From Blautia argi (GTDB lineage Bacteria > Bacillota > Clostridia > Lachnospirales > Lachnospiraceae), in assembly GCF_003287895.1 (NCBI RefSeq), contig NZ_CP030280.1, forward strand, positions 1,309,501-1,373,500: 64,000 nucleotides of DNA, in the 5' to 3' direction. The notes beneath the pieces were generated by a model. That model had not been told where the DNA came from. It saw only the letters and a list, made by a program, of their open reading frames with translations, and ran no database searches. The position numbers were made by a program, and so were the translations under genes. Positions 26,385 through 34,979 of this stretch are shown in pieces. Position 1 is the first letter of the stretch, and every line of letters begins with the position of its first letter.

Positions 26385-27023
26385 ATGCGGGAAAGAAAAA
26401 AAAGAATCGGTATCATGGGAGGTACGTTTGACCCTGTTCATATAGGGCATCTGATTCTGGGAGAAACAGCATATGAACAGTTTCAACTGGATAAGGTATT
26501 GTTTATGCCTGCTGGAAATCCTCCGCATAAGAAAGAGAGAAAAGACCGTGCCAGCGATGAGCAGCGTACAGAAATGGTAAGAAAGGCAATAGCCTCCAAT
26601 CCCCACTTTGAATTATCTATGGAGGAGATGGGACAGCATGGTTATACCTATACTTACAGAACGCTGGAAAATCTGAAAAGTCAGAATCCGGATACGGAAT
26701 ATTTCTTTATTCTGGGTGCAGATTCCCTGTATGATCTTGAAACCTGGAAGGAACCCTCCCGGATTCTGGGTGCATGTACAGTTTTAGTGGCAACCAGAAA
26801 TCACACCAGCAGTCAGCGTTTAGATGAAAAAATCGCTGAATTGGAGGAAAAGTACCAGGGAAAAATAGAAAAGTTGAATTCATTAAATATTGATATTTCT
26901 TCAAAGCAAATCCGCTGCTGGATACAGCAGCAGCGTTCTCTGGCATATTATGTGCCGGAAGAAGTCATTGCTTATATCAGAGAGAATAACATATACAGGG
27001 GTTGTGATAAAGATGAAATATGA
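26385..27023 (+). CDS. nadD: nicotinate-nucleotide adenylyltransferase
   Basis: Converts nicotinate mononucleotide and ATP to deamido-NAD in NAD biosynthesis, 212 residues. Nucleotidyltransferase motifs are GIMGGTFDPVHIGHLIL near the N-terminus, the FFILGADSLYDLETWK substrate region and the ISSKQIRCWI motif at the C-terminus. The final 11 bases overlap the start of yqeK, a common pairing. Confidence 0.96.
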   Translation: MRERKKRIGIMGGTFDPVHIGHLILGETAYEQFQLDKVLFMPAGNPPHKKERKDRASDEQRTEMVRKAIASNPHFELSMEEMGQHGYTYTYRTLENLKSQNPDTEYFFILGADSLYDLETWKEPSRILGACTVLVATRNHTSSQRLDEKIAELEEKYQGKIEKLNSLNIDISSKQIRCWIQQQRSLAYYVPEEVIAYIRENNIYRGCDKDEI

Positions 27024-27621
27024 TTTCTCAGAAATCGAAAAAAAACTGAAAAAATATCTGGATAAAGACCGTTTTGTTCATACACAGGGTGTTATGTATA
27101 CAGCAGCAGCGCTTGCTATGGCACATGACAGTGATGTGGAACAGGCTCGTCTTGCCGGTTTGCTTCATGATTGTGCAAAGTGCATTTCAAACAAGAAGAA
27201 ATTGAAAATCTGCAGAAAACACGGGATTGAACTAAGTACTTTTGAGAAACAGAATCCTTATTTGATTCATGCAAAACTGGGCGTTCATATTGCAAAAGAA
27301 AAATATGATATTCATGACCTGGGAGTTTTGTCTGCTATCCGCTGGCATACAACCGGAAAAGAGAATATGACAAATTTGGAAAAAATTATCTATATTGCAG
27401 ATTATATTGAACCGGGCAGGGATAAAGCACCTAATCTGTCCTGGATAAGAAAAGTGGCTTTCATGGATTTAGATGAAGGTATGTACTATATATTAAAGGA
27501 CAGTCTTTCTTATCTGGATACCAGCGCAAAGCTGATAGACCCTGCTACAGAAAAGGCTTTTCATTATTATGAAGCCCTGCACCAGAAAAAAAGAAAGGAG
27601 AAGATAGACCATGAACAGTAA
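27013..27621 (+). CDS. yqeK: YqeK HD-domain Ap4A hydrolase
   Basis: HD-domain phosphohydrolase of 202 residues. Characterised YqeK proteins hydrolyse diadenosine tetraphosphate symmetrically using an iron-containing site. The ligand set is visible: RFVHTQGVMYTA (His), LLHDCAKC (HD), HAKLGVHIA, IRWHTTG and IADYIEPGRD. The open frame begins at 26890, but the ATG at 27013, overlapping the end of nadD by 11 bases, starts the conserved region. A GTG at 27004 is an alternative. The gene overlaps rsfS by 11 bases. Confidence 0.93.
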   Translation: MKYDFSEIEKKLKKYLDKDRFVHTQGVMYTAAALAMAHDSDVEQARLAGLLHDCAKCISNKKKLKICRKHGIELSTFEKQNPYLIHAKLGVHIAKEKYDIHDLGVLSAIRWHTTGKENMTNLEKIIYIADYIEPGRDKAPNLSWIRKVAFMDLDEGMYYILKDSLSYLDTSAKLIDPATEKAFHYYEALHQKKRKEKIDHEQ

Positions 27622-27964
27622 AGAAATCGCACGTATGGCATGCGAGGCCATGGAAGATAAAAAAGCTCAGGATATTAAAATTATTGAGATTGGAAATATT
27701 TCCACCTTGGCAGATTATTTTATTATTGCCAGCGGTACAAACCGCAGTCAGGTACAGGCTATGGCGGATAATGTAAATGAAACACTGGGAAGAGCCGGTA
27801 TAGAGCCAAAGCAAATGGAAGGATATCAGAATGCAAACTGGATTCTGATGGATTACAGAGATGTGGTAATTCATATTTTTGATGAAGAAAACCGCTTATT
27901 TTATGATTTAGAGCGTATCTGGAGAGATGGAACATTGGTGGAAAGAACCGATTTAGATGTATAA
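27611..27964 (+). CDS. rsfS: ribosome silencing factor RsfS
   Basis: Protein of 117 residues that binds L14 and blocks subunit joining in nutrient limitation. Conserved segments are LADYFIIASGTNRSQVQAMAD, EGYQNANWILMDYRDVVIHIF and a C-terminal LERIWRD. It ends the obgE-yhbY-nadD-yqeK-rsfS operon before a large hairpin. Confidence 0.96.
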   Translation: MNSKEIARMACEAMEDKKAQDIKIIEIGNISTLADYFIIASGTNRSQVQAMADNVNETLGRAGIEPKQMEGYQNANWILMDYRDVVIHIFDEENRLFYDLERIWRDGTLVERTDLDV

Positions 27965-27982
27965 AATTTAGATATATAAAAA

Positions 27983-28050
27983 AGAGCTTCACAGGAAATG
28001 CTGAAGGACAGAAAGTGTCCTTTTACAGACATTTTCTGTGAGGCTTTTTT
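27983..28050. terminator. bidirectional terminator between rsfS and lexA
   Basis: An outer stem pairs GCTTCACAGGAAATG (27986-28000) with CATTTTCTGTGAGGC (28029-28043, including wobbles). An inner hairpin AAGGACA/TGTCCTT lies between. T-run on the plus strand and A-run at the left allow termination of both converging genes. Confidence 0.85.
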
Positions 28051-28069
28051 CTTTTGATAGGGATTGGGC

Positions 28070-28696
28070 TTAACGCATGAGGCGAAAAACACCGATTACC
28101 TTTCCGAGAATCTGAAAAAACTGATCGGCACCTACGAGAATAGGCGCCATGGAATCATTCTCAGGCTGAAGACGAATGTGGTCTTTTTCTTTATAAAAGG
28201 TTTTTACTGTGGCAGAATCGTCTACCAGTGCAACCACCTTCTGTCCATTTTCAGCAGTATTCTGCTGTTCCACGATAACGTAATCCCCATTAAAAATTCC
28301 CGCGTTTATCATGCTGTCCCCTTCCACGACCAGCATAAAAGTTTTGTTATTTGGCATAAATTCAGAAGGAATGGGGAAATAGCCTTCAATGTTTTCTACA
28401 GCGAGAAGAGGTTGACCGGCAGCTACTTTTCCCACAATCGGAACATTTACAGTTTCTCTTCTGACCAGATTAAAATTGTCATCAACAATTTCAATTGCCC
28501 GAGGCTTTGTAGGATCCCTGCGGATATAACCATTTTTCTCCAGGGTTTCCAGGTGAGAGTGGACGGAAGAGGTGGATTTTAAATTTACGGCCTCACAGAT
28601 TTCCCGTACAGAAGGGGGGAATCCTCTGTTTAAAATTTCATTTTTCATATATTCTAAAATCTCAGATTGTTTTTTGCTTATTTTTCCATATGACAT
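28070..28696 (-). CDS. lexA: LexA SOS repressor
   Basis: Transcriptional repressor of the DNA-damage response, 208 residues. The winged-helix N-domain ([32 protein letters not shown]) is followed by the autocleavage site VGKVAAGQP (Ala-Gly bond). The catalytic Ser/Lys pair is in [11 protein letters not shown] and ATVKTFYKE. RecA-stimulated self-cleavage inactivates it. Upstream lie two near-consensus Firmicutes LexA boxes shared with the divergent LysM gene, so it should be autoregulated. Confidence 0.97.
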   Translation of the reverse strand: MSYGKISKKQSEILEYMKNEILNRGFPPSVREICEAVNLKSTSSVHSHLETLEKNGYIRRDPTKPRAIEIVDDNFNLVRRETVNVPIVGKVAAGQPLLAVENIEGYFPIPSEFMPNNKTFMLVVEGDSMINAGIFNGDYVIVEQQNTAENGQKVVALVDDSATVKTFYKEKDHIRLQPENDSMAPILVGADQFFQILGKVIGVFRLMR

Positions 28697-28791
28697 AATC
28701 AGGTACCTCCGAATCGACGAATTCTATGTGTTTATCATACCACAGCTTTGAAAAGAATGCAAACAAATATTCGGAAAATTTGTTCGCAAAA

Positions 28792-28805
28792 CGAAAATAT
28801 GTTCG
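28792..28805. promoter_or_regulatory. LexA box 1
   Basis: CGAAAATATGTTCG matches the Firmicutes LexA consensus (CGAACRNRYGTTYG) at 13 of 14 positions. It lies between lexA and the LysM gene, just upstream of the -35 of the latter. A weaker third candidate is at 28773-28786. Confidence 0.75.
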
Positions 28806-28814
28806 AAAAAGCTA

Positions 28815-28843
28815 TTGACAAACATGTGTTCCTGTAGTATGCT
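28815..28843 (+). promoter_or_regulatory. promoter of the YneA-like gene
   Basis: TTGACA (28815-28820) and TATGCT (28838-28843) are 17 bases apart, flanked by LexA boxes on both sides. Confidence 0.75.
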
Positions 28844-28870
28844 GAATCTAGTTAGACAAACAGATGTTCG

Positions 28871-28884
28871 CGAACATATTTTTG
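28871..28884. promoter_or_regulatory. LexA box 2
   Basis: CGAACATATTTTTG matches the Firmicutes LexA consensus at 13 of 14 positions. It sits in the leader of the LysM gene, inside a larger palindrome ATGTTCGCGAACAT (28864-28877). Confidence 0.72.
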
Positions 28885-28907
28885 CGGATTTATGGAGGAT
28901 ATAAGAG

Positions 28908-29231
28908 ATGAGAACTAAGAAAAAAAGTAATGGAAAGCGTATTTTTTATTTTGTAGCAGTATTGGCTGTTGTACTGATCGGCGTAATCTTTGCCACTTCA
29001 GATATTGCCAGTGCAGGGACAAAAGACTCTGTACGAACGAAATATTTTACCAGTATAGAAATACAGGAAGGAACCAGCCTTTGGGATATTGCCAGAGAAT
29101 ATCAGACAGTGGAATATACGTCTGTTGAGGATTATATCAAAGAGGTGAAAGAAATTAATCATATGACAGGTGATGTGATTTATGCAGGTTCTTATTTATG
29201 CATTCCCTATTATTCTTCAGAGAGTAAATAA
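28908..29231 (+). CDS. YneA-like SOS-induced LysM protein (cell-division suppressor)
   Basis: Small membrane-anchored protein of 107 residues: a basic N-terminus, one transmembrane helix (about 12-33) and an extracytoplasmic LysM domain (about 47-101, from SIEIQEGTSLWDIAREY to YLCIPYY). This matches the architecture of Bacillus YneA, which delays division during DNA damage. It lies divergently next to lexA behind LexA boxes, also as in Bacillus. The sequence similarity outside LysM is limited, so functional equivalence is inferred from architecture and regulation. GGAGGATATAAG precedes the ATG. Confidence 0.82.
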   Translation: MRTKKKSNGKRIFYFVAVLAVVLIGVIFATSDIASAGTKDSVRTKYFTSIEIQEGTSLWDIAREYQTVEYTSVEDYIKEVKEINHMTGDVIYAGSYLCIPYYSSESK

Positions 29232-29244
29232 GCAGGACAGGTTC

Positions 29245-29272
29245 TTGCAAAGCATTTTCTCTGTGCTAAAAT
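29245..29272 (+). promoter_or_regulatory. promoter of the LacI-family gene
   Basis: TTGCAA (29245-29250) and TAAAAT (29267-29272) with a 16-base spacer. Confidence 0.5.
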
Positions 29273-29310
29273 AAGAAAGGACAGTTTTTATTACGAAAGG
29301 AAAAGCTTTC

Positions 29311-30390
29311 ATGAACCGTAAGAAAGTAACATCTACAGATGTAGCAAAAAAAGCAGGAGTATCTCAGTCTGCTGTATCCATGATTTTAAATAAAAAGTAT
29401 AATGTTTCTTTTTCCAGAGAAACCATAGAGCGGGTAGAAGAAGCTGCCCGGATTCTGGGATATACCAATGAGAAGAAAAATACGAAAACAGGAGTATCCA
29501 TGAGGGGAACTATTTTTGTGATGTATCCCAATTTGTCTAATCCCTACTATTGTTCTCTTTTGCAGGGAATTGAAAAAACTGCGCAGAAAAACAAATATGA
29601 TGTATTTTTGTGTAATACAAGAAGAGATGATCACACAGAAGAAAAATATCTGAAAAAAATAGAAAAACTGAATCCTTCCGGTATTATCTGTACATTTACT
29701 CCTGTTTTTACAGAACTTATTCAAAAAATTGCTGAAAAAATACCGGTTGTGCTGATTGGAGAAAAGGATACTTTAAAAGGTTTGGATACTGTGGAATTAA
29801 ATAGTAAAAAAACGGGAGAACTTGTGGCGCAGCATTTACTGGATTTGGGACACAGAAAAGCTGCTTATCTCTCCACTCCCCTGACGCAGCGGCAGTCTGC
29901 CAGAAGAGCCAGAATGAAGGGGTTTTACGAAACCTTTCAAAGGGCAGGATACCAAGACAGTGTATATGTCAGAAGTCTTCCGGAACAGATGGATACTCTT
30001 TTTCAGGAGATAGATATGGAATACAGAACCGGTTATGAATTGGCGTCAGAAGTGATTCGGGAAATTCCTGATTTGACTGCCATGGCAGGAAGCAGCGATA
30101 TGGTAGCGCTGGGCATTCATGATGCACTTATAGATTTTCACTATAAAATCCCGGAGGAAATTTCTGTGGCAGGTTGTGACAATTTATTAATTTCTGGTAT
30201 GAGAGGAATTGATTTGACTACGGTAGAGCATTTTGCACCCAGGAAAGGAGAAGATGCCTGTCTTTTGTTATTAGAAAAGATAGAAGAAAAAAGGGAAAAA
30301 CGGGCGAAAGAGAAAGGGATGATTCATCACATAGAGTATGAACCCTGTCTGATTGTAAGAGGAAGCACATCCTATCCAAAGAAGCTTTGA
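29311..30390 (+). CDS. LacI-family transcriptional regulator
   Basis: Repressor-type regulator of 359 residues. The helix-turn-helix at 5-55 (TSTDVAKKAGVSQSAVSMIL, ARILGYTNEKK) is followed by a periplasmic-binding-protein-like effector domain (FVMYPNLSNPYYCSLLQGIE, IPEEISVAGCDN, DLTTVEH). It precedes a glycerol-1-phosphate dehydrogenase and an aldose-epimerase-like gene, so a sugar or polyol ligand is likely. A 44-base palindrome immediately follows its stop. AAAGGAAAAGC precedes the ATG. Confidence 0.93.
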   Translation: MNRKKVTSTDVAKKAGVSQSAVSMILNKKYNVSFSRETIERVEEAARILGYTNEKKNTKTGVSMRGTIFVMYPNLSNPYYCSLLQGIEKTAQKNKYDVFLCNTRRDDHTEEKYLKKIEKLNPSGIICTFTPVFTELIQKIAEKIPVVLIGEKDTLKGLDTVELNSKKTGELVAQHLLDLGHRKAAYLSTPLTQRQSARRARMKGFYETFQRAGYQDSVYVRSLPEQMDTLFQEIDMEYRTGYELASEVIREIPDLTAMAGSSDMVALGIHDALIDFHYKIPEEISVAGCDNLLISGMRGIDLTTVEHFAPRKGEDACLLLLEKIEEKREKRAKEKGMIHHIEYEPCLIVRGSTSYPKKL

Positions 30391-30434
30391 TTCATGCAAT
30401 TACTAATATTTTAAATTATTAGTAATTGCATGAA
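30391..30434. repeat. 44-base near-perfect palindrome after the LacI gene
   Basis: Arms of 18 bases, 30391-30408 and 30417-30434, are perfectly complementary. The central TTTTAAAT continues the symmetry except for one mismatch. It begins at the first base after the LacI-gene stop and has no T-run typical of a terminator. It could be an operator pair, a weak terminator or a remnant of a small mobile element. Confidence 0.7.
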
Positions 30435-30454
30435 TTAATAGTTTGAAAGTGGGT

Positions 30455-30484
30455 TTGACTGCATTCTTATTCTCGTGTTACTGT
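30455..30484 (+). promoter_or_regulatory. possible promoter of the egsA-epimerase-trpB2 operon
   Basis: TTGACT (30455-30460) and TACTGT (30479-30484) are 18 bases apart. It lies between the palindrome and the first gene. Confidence 0.4.
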
Positions 30485-30538
30485 GATTTCATAAAGGGTT
30501 TTCAAAGTCGAGATTGTAGAGGAAAGGACGGAAGTATT

Positions 30539-31879
30539 ATGGAAAAAACAGATTGGAAGAGGTATCTGCAGAAGGAGAGAGCCTGCTCCTGTGGGAAGAG
30601 TCATTTTTGTGATATTGAGGAAATTGTGCTCGAAGAACATGGAATCAGACGTTTGCCAGAAATTTTAGGACGTCATACATACAAAAAACTTTGTGTTGTG
30701 TGTGATGAGCATACAGAAGTAGCAGCCGGCTTTCAGGTCTATGAAGCGCTTGCCGGACATGGCTATGAGTTTTCAAAGGTACTTTATCATGAGCCGGAGC
30801 TGATTCCAAACGAAGATGCCTTAATCTATCTTTTTACTCAGGTACCTCAGGATTGTGATTTAATTATAGGAGTGGGAAGCGGAACCATTAACGATTTGTG
30901 TCGCTATGTCAGCTATAAGATGAAAATAGATTATTATATTGTGGGAACAGCGCCCTCCATGGATGGTTATGCATCGAATGTATCTCCTTTGATTATACGA
31001 CATTTAAAAACAACGTATACAGCAAAGACGGCAAGAGTGATTATTGGTGATTTAGATGTACTTTGCAAAGCACCCATGCATATGATTGCAGCCGGAGTAG
31101 GAGATATCATCGGGAAATATGTATGTCTGGCTGATTGGCAGTTGGCGCATCAGATAAACGGTGAGTATCTCTGTCCTGAGGTAGTAAAGATGGTGCAGGA
31201 ATCTATACAAAAGGTTACAGAACATGCCCAGGCAGCAGCAGGAAGAGAAAAAGAAGCTATTGCGGCCATTATGGAAGGGCTGGTATTGAGCGGAATTGCG
31301 ATGAGTTATATAGGAAATTCCCGTCCGGCTTCCGGAAGTGAACATCATATGTCCCATTATTGGGAGATGATGTTTCTGTTGAATCAGGAACCGGATCCGT
31401 TGCATGGAACAAAGGTAGGAGTAGCGACCATAGCAGCTCTCCGTTTGTATGAAATGTTGAAGGAAACAGAACTGAAAAGCGAAGCAGTAAAGGCAAAAGC
31501 ATTTTCTTATGATGTGTGGGCAAAAGAAATAGAGGCAGCATATGGATCGGCCGCGTCTGGTGTACTGCAATTGGAACAGGAAGTAGAGAAAAATTCGGAT
31601 AAAGAGGTTTTAAGAAGACAAAAGGCATGGGAAGAAAAGCAGGAAGAAATCGGAAAGATTTTGGAACATCTTCCAAAAACAGATACAGTTGCGGATGTTT
31701 TAAAATCCATGAAAGCACCGGTTTTACCGAAAGAGATAGGTGTTTCACCGGAAATTTTCAAAAAAGGGATATATTACGCCAAGGATTTGAGAAATCGTTT
31801 CGGACTTCTTCAGATACTGTTTGATTTTCAGCTTCAGGAGAAGTTTGGCAAAAAGCTGGAAGAAGAGCTTTACAGATAA
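30539..31879 (+). CDS. egsA: sn-glycerol-1-phosphate dehydrogenase (AraM/EgsA type)
   Basis: NAD(P)H-dependent reduction of dihydroxyacetone phosphate to sn-glycerol-1-phosphate. The 446-residue product has the nucleotide-binding GVGSGTINDLCRYVSYK, the conserved MDGYASNVSPL segment and metal-ligand regions AAGVGDIIGKY, SGSEHHMSHYWE and PLHGTKVGVAT. The frame is open to 30443, but the ATG at 30539, preceded by AAAGGACGGAAG, begins the conserved region. Bacillus AraM is linked to the arabinose operon and to archaeal-type glycerol phosphate chemistry; here it is followed by an aldose epimerase relative and TrpB2. Confidence 0.88.
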   Translation: MEKTDWKRYLQKERACSCGKSHFCDIEEIVLEEHGIRRLPEILGRHTYKKLCVVCDEHTEVAAGFQVYEALAGHGYEFSKVLYHEPELIPNEDALIYLFTQVPQDCDLIIGVGSGTINDLCRYVSYKMKIDYYIVGTAPSMDGYASNVSPLIIRHLKTTYTAKTARVIIGDLDVLCKAPMHMIAAGVGDIIGKYVCLADWQLAHQINGEYLCPEVVKMVQESIQKVTEHAQAAAGREKEAIAAIMEGLVLSGIAMSYIGNSRPASGSEHHMSHYWEMMFLLNQEPDPLHGTKVGVATIAALRLYEMLKETELKSEAVKAKAFSYDVWAKEIEAAYGSAASGVLQLEQEVEKNSDKEVLRRQKAWEEKQEEIGKILEHLPKTDTVADVLKSMKAPVLPKEIGVSPEIFKKGIYYAKDLRNRFGLLQILFDFQLQEKFGKKLEEELYR

Positions 31880-31999
31880 AGCGTCTTTGGTTAAAATAAC
31901 AATATTTTGGAAAGACTTTCTTGTGTCCGATGCTTTGCTGTGATAAACTATAAGAAAATAAAAAGACCGGATACAGGTCGGAAAGGGAGTTTTTACCAA

Positions 32000-32896
32000 A
32001 TGTATACAATAGAAAATCAGTATTTAAAAGTTTGTGTGGATTCTATGGGAGCAGAGTTGCAGAGCATTTATGACAAAGAGATGGATAAAGAGATTTTATG
32101 GTATGGAGATGAAAAATTCTGGGCAAGGCGCTCTCCTCTCTTATTTCCCAACGTAGGACGTCATTACAAAAACCGTTGTTATTATAATGGGAAGTGTTTT
32201 GACACAGATTTACATGGATTTGCCAGAAGTTCTGAATTTGTATGTATCAAACAGGAGGAAAATTTCCTGAGTTTTTGTCTGAAGGATACGGAAGAAACCA
32301 GAGCGTATTTTCCATATACCTTTGTTTTAACGGTTTCTTACAGATTGCAGAGCAGAAGTCTGGAGGTTTTATGGGAAGTAGAAAACAATAATGCAGAAAA
32401 AATGTATTTCACAATAGGAGGACATCCGGGCTTTAATGTTCCCATTCTGGAAGGAACAGAGCAGACAGATTATAAGCTGCTGTTTAATAAACAAGATTCT
32501 TTGGAATATCATTTGGTGCATGAAAATAGCGGAAATACAGATATGGAAAAAAGCTATGAGTTGCCACTTGAACCTTTTGGAACATATAGCGGTTGTGCGA
32601 TTACAGAGCATATGTTTGATCATGACGCTTTGATTTTTGATGGTAGTCAGGTTACCTGCGCGGGGATTGCCTATCCGGACAGTACACCCTATATTACTAT
32701 GGATTGTGAGGGGTTTACAAACTTTGGTATATGGAGTCTTCCGGGAGCACCTTATATCTGCCTGGAGCCATGGCAGGGACGCTGTGATGATTATGGATTT
32801 GAGGGGGATATTTCAGAAAAACCAGATGTTGTTTCTCTGGAAGCAGGAAAAAGCTTTCATCAGAGCTATACAGTAACTGTACATAAAAAGCAATGA
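32000..32896 (+). CDS. aldose 1-epimerase family protein (LacX-like)
   Basis: Galactose-mutarotase-fold protein of 298 residues. Landmarks are SMGAELQSI near the start, FPNVGRHYKNRCYY, DLHGFARSSEF and GGHPGFNVP. The LacX/YphB branch often acts on phosphorylated or unusual sugars rather than free galactose. The frame is open to 31907; the ATG at 32000 with AAGGGAG upstream starts the conserved strand. It is 120 bases after egsA and closely followed by trpB2. Confidence 0.85.
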   Translation: MYTIENQYLKVCVDSMGAELQSIYDKEMDKEILWYGDEKFWARRSPLLFPNVGRHYKNRCYYNGKCFDTDLHGFARSSEFVCIKQEENFLSFCLKDTEETRAYFPYTFVLTVSYRLQSRSLEVLWEVENNNAEKMYFTIGGHPGFNVPILEGTEQTDYKLLFNKQDSLEYHLVHENSGNTDMEKSYELPLEPFGTYSGCAITEHMFDHDALIFDGSQVTCAGIAYPDSTPYITMDCEGFTNFGIWSLPGAPYICLEPWQGRCDDYGFEGDISEKPDVVSLEAGKSFHQSYTVTVHKKQ

Positions 32897-32910
32897 AAGG
32901 AAATAAGCCT

Positions 32911-34302
32911 ATGCCAAGCGTAAAAAAAGAGATACCATATAAAATTTATCTGGAAGAAAGTGAAATGCCAAAGGAATGGTATAATGTCCGGGCAGATATG
33001 AAAAATAAGCCTGCGCCTCTTTTAAACCCTAAAACCTTAAAGCCTATGACAGCAGTAGAGCTTGGAGAGGTTTTTTGCGAAGAACTGGTGCAGCAGGAGC
33101 TGGATACTACAACACCATATATTGAGATTCCAGAGGAAATCAGAAATTTCTATAAAATGTACCGTCCATCTCCTTTGGTAAGAGCTTATTGTTTGGAAGA
33201 AAAACTGCAGACTCCGGCAAAAATTTATTATAAATTTGAGGGGAATAATACCAGCGGAAGCCACAAATTAAATTCTGCTATTGCGCAGGCTTATTATGCA
33301 AAGAAGCAGGGATTAAAAGGTGTAACAACAGAAACAGGAGCAGGACAGTGGGGAACCGCCCTTTCTATGGCATGTGCCTATTTTGACCTGGATTGTCAGG
33401 TATATATGGTGAAATGTTCCTATGAACAGAAGCCCTTTAGAAGAGAGGTTATGAGAACCTATGGAGCAGCGGTGACACCTTCTCCTTCTGATACAACAAG
33501 GGTAGGACGAAAGATTTTAGAGGAACACCCAGGAACATCAGGAAGTCTTGGATGTGCAATTTCGGAAGCCGTGGAGAGAGCCGTAGAGCAGGAAGGATAC
33601 CGCTATGTCCTCGGGAGTGTTTTGAATCAGGTGTTATTGCATCAGACGGTAATCGGTCTGGAAACAAAAACAGCTCTGGATAAATATGGAATTCAAGCAG
33701 ATATGATTATTGGTTGTGCCGGAGGCGGTTCAAATCTGGGGGGATTAATTTCTCCTTTTGTAGGTGAAAAACTGCGTGGTGAGCGGGACTACCAGATTAT
33801 TGCAGTAGAACCGGCTTCCTGTCCAAGCCTTACCAGAGGGAAGTTTGTCTATGACTTCTGTGATACGGGAATGGTGACTCCTTTACAGAAAATGTATACA
33901 TTGGGAAGTAACTTTATACCTTCTGCGAACCATGCAGGAGGATTGCGCTATCATGGAATGAGTTCTATTCTTTCTCAGCTTTACCATGACGGCTATATGG
34001 AAGCGCGTTCTGTAGAACAGACATCTGTTTTTGAAGCAGCAGAGCAGTTTGCAAGAGTGGAAGGTATTCTTCCTGCTCCGGAAAGTGCTCATGCCATTCG
34101 TGTGGCCTTAGATGAAGCTATAAAGTGCAGAGAAACAGGGGAAGAGAAAACGATTGTATTTGGACTTACAGGCACGGGATATTTTGATATGTATGCCTAT
34201 GAGAAATTTAATAATGGTGAAATGACGGATTACATTCCTACAAATGAAGAATTACAACAGGGGTTTGCAGGAATTCCCAGATTCCCCGGTAATGAAATAT
34301 AA
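32911..34302 (+). CDS. trpB: TrpB2-type tryptophan synthase beta-like enzyme
   Basis: PLP enzyme of 463 residues that condenses indole and serine to tryptophan, or a related reaction. Length and the long N-terminus mark the TrpB2 group that does not depend on TrpA. The PLP lysine lies in NTSGSHKLNSAIAQ, the glycine loop in GCAGGGSNLGG, and the catalytic region in TETGAGQWGTAL. An ATG at 32893 overlaps the previous stop, but AAAGGA 9 bases before 32911 supports the inner start. No trpA or other trp gene is adjacent, so it may be an indole-salvage enzyme. Confidence 0.9.
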   Translation: MPSVKKEIPYKIYLEESEMPKEWYNVRADMKNKPAPLLNPKTLKPMTAVELGEVFCEELVQQELDTTTPYIEIPEEIRNFYKMYRPSPLVRAYCLEEKLQTPAKIYYKFEGNNTSGSHKLNSAIAQAYYAKKQGLKGVTTETGAGQWGTALSMACAYFDLDCQVYMVKCSYEQKPFRREVMRTYGAAVTPSPSDTTRVGRKILEEHPGTSGSLGCAISEAVERAVEQEGYRYVLGSVLNQVLLHQTVIGLETKTALDKYGIQADMIIGCAGGGSNLGGLISPFVGEKLRGERDYQIIAVEPASCPSLTRGKFVYDFCDTGMVTPLQKMYTLGSNFIPSANHAGGLRYHGMSSILSQLYHDGYMEARSVEQTSVFEAAEQFARVEGILPAPESAHAIRVALDEAIKCRETGEEKTIVFGLTGTGYFDMYAYEKFNNGEMTDYIPTNEELQQGFAGIPRFPGNEI

Positions 34303-34338
34303 ATAGAAATCAAAAATAAGAACAGGAAAAGGAAGGTG

Positions 34339-34394
34339 GGAAAGAGATTGCTGTACGAATGGCGCGGAGCCTCTTTGTAAGAACAATCTCTTCC
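34339..34394 (+). repeat. hairpin downstream of trpB2
   Basis: GGAAAGAGATTG (34339-34350) pairs with CAATCTCTTCC (34384-34394), with about 33 bases between that contain further G/C-rich pairing. No clean T-run follows, so termination is possible but uncertain. It lies 18 bases before the stop of the convergent gene. Confidence 0.4.
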
Positions 34395-34412
34395 ATAATC
34401 CTTTCTACGGTT

Positions 34413-34773
34413 TTACAGACAAAGCGCTGCTAAAATATGAATGCTGAGAAGAATGCAGAAAACAAAACTGATTCCTCTGTGGAATCTCAGCCATTTTTGA
34501 TTTCTTTTTCTTCCAGGCACTGCAGTTAAAAGAGAAAATCAAAAGGAAAATCCAGGATATCTTTCCGCTGATACTTCCGGTTTCTCTTACTACAGGAATG
34601 CCATGTAAAAGAGAGCATAGGAGAAGCAGAATTGCCCAAAGTTTGTGGTGTGCAAATATTTTTTGAATCAGAATATAGTGGTTTATCCTTTTGCTTTTTC
34701 GCACCATCTGCAGCATACACAGTATGAAGAGGAAGCAGGAAAACACAGCAGTTACTTGACTGAAAAGAATCAT
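34413..34773 (-). pseudogene. small cytochrome-b/ferric-reductase-like membrane protein, frameshifted
   Basis: Four-helix membrane protein. The first part (FLFILCMLQMVRKSKRINHYI, HHKLWAILLLLCSLLHGI, WIFLLIFSFN) is read in one frame. The C-terminal part (WLRFHRGISFVFCILLSIHI) is read in the next. Deleting one T from the run of five at 34494-34498 joins them into 119 residues ending AALCL. The HH, LLHG, FHRG and IHI histidines lie in helices as in the haem-binding membrane domains of ferric reductases, a resemblance only. Function unknown; broken or mis-sequenced. Confidence 0.65.
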
Positions 34774-34979
34774 ATGTCAGATACCTCATTTCTATAATTG
34801 TCTTATTGTTTTGCATTATGTTATTATCACAATATTCCGGAAATTAGCGAAGACTAACTACAGAAACTCAGTATATCAGATTTTTTCCAAAAGTAAAGAA
34901 AAATTTTAAAAATATCTTCTTGTTGAACAGAAAAGCCAGTGGTAGACTGTTATGGAAGTAAAGATTAGGAGTGTGGACG

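Noticed and set aside
34526..34816. 96-codon minus-strand frame overlapping the small membrane protein
   Set aside because: Low hydrophobicity and no motifs; the alternative frame joins to a coherent four-helix protein.
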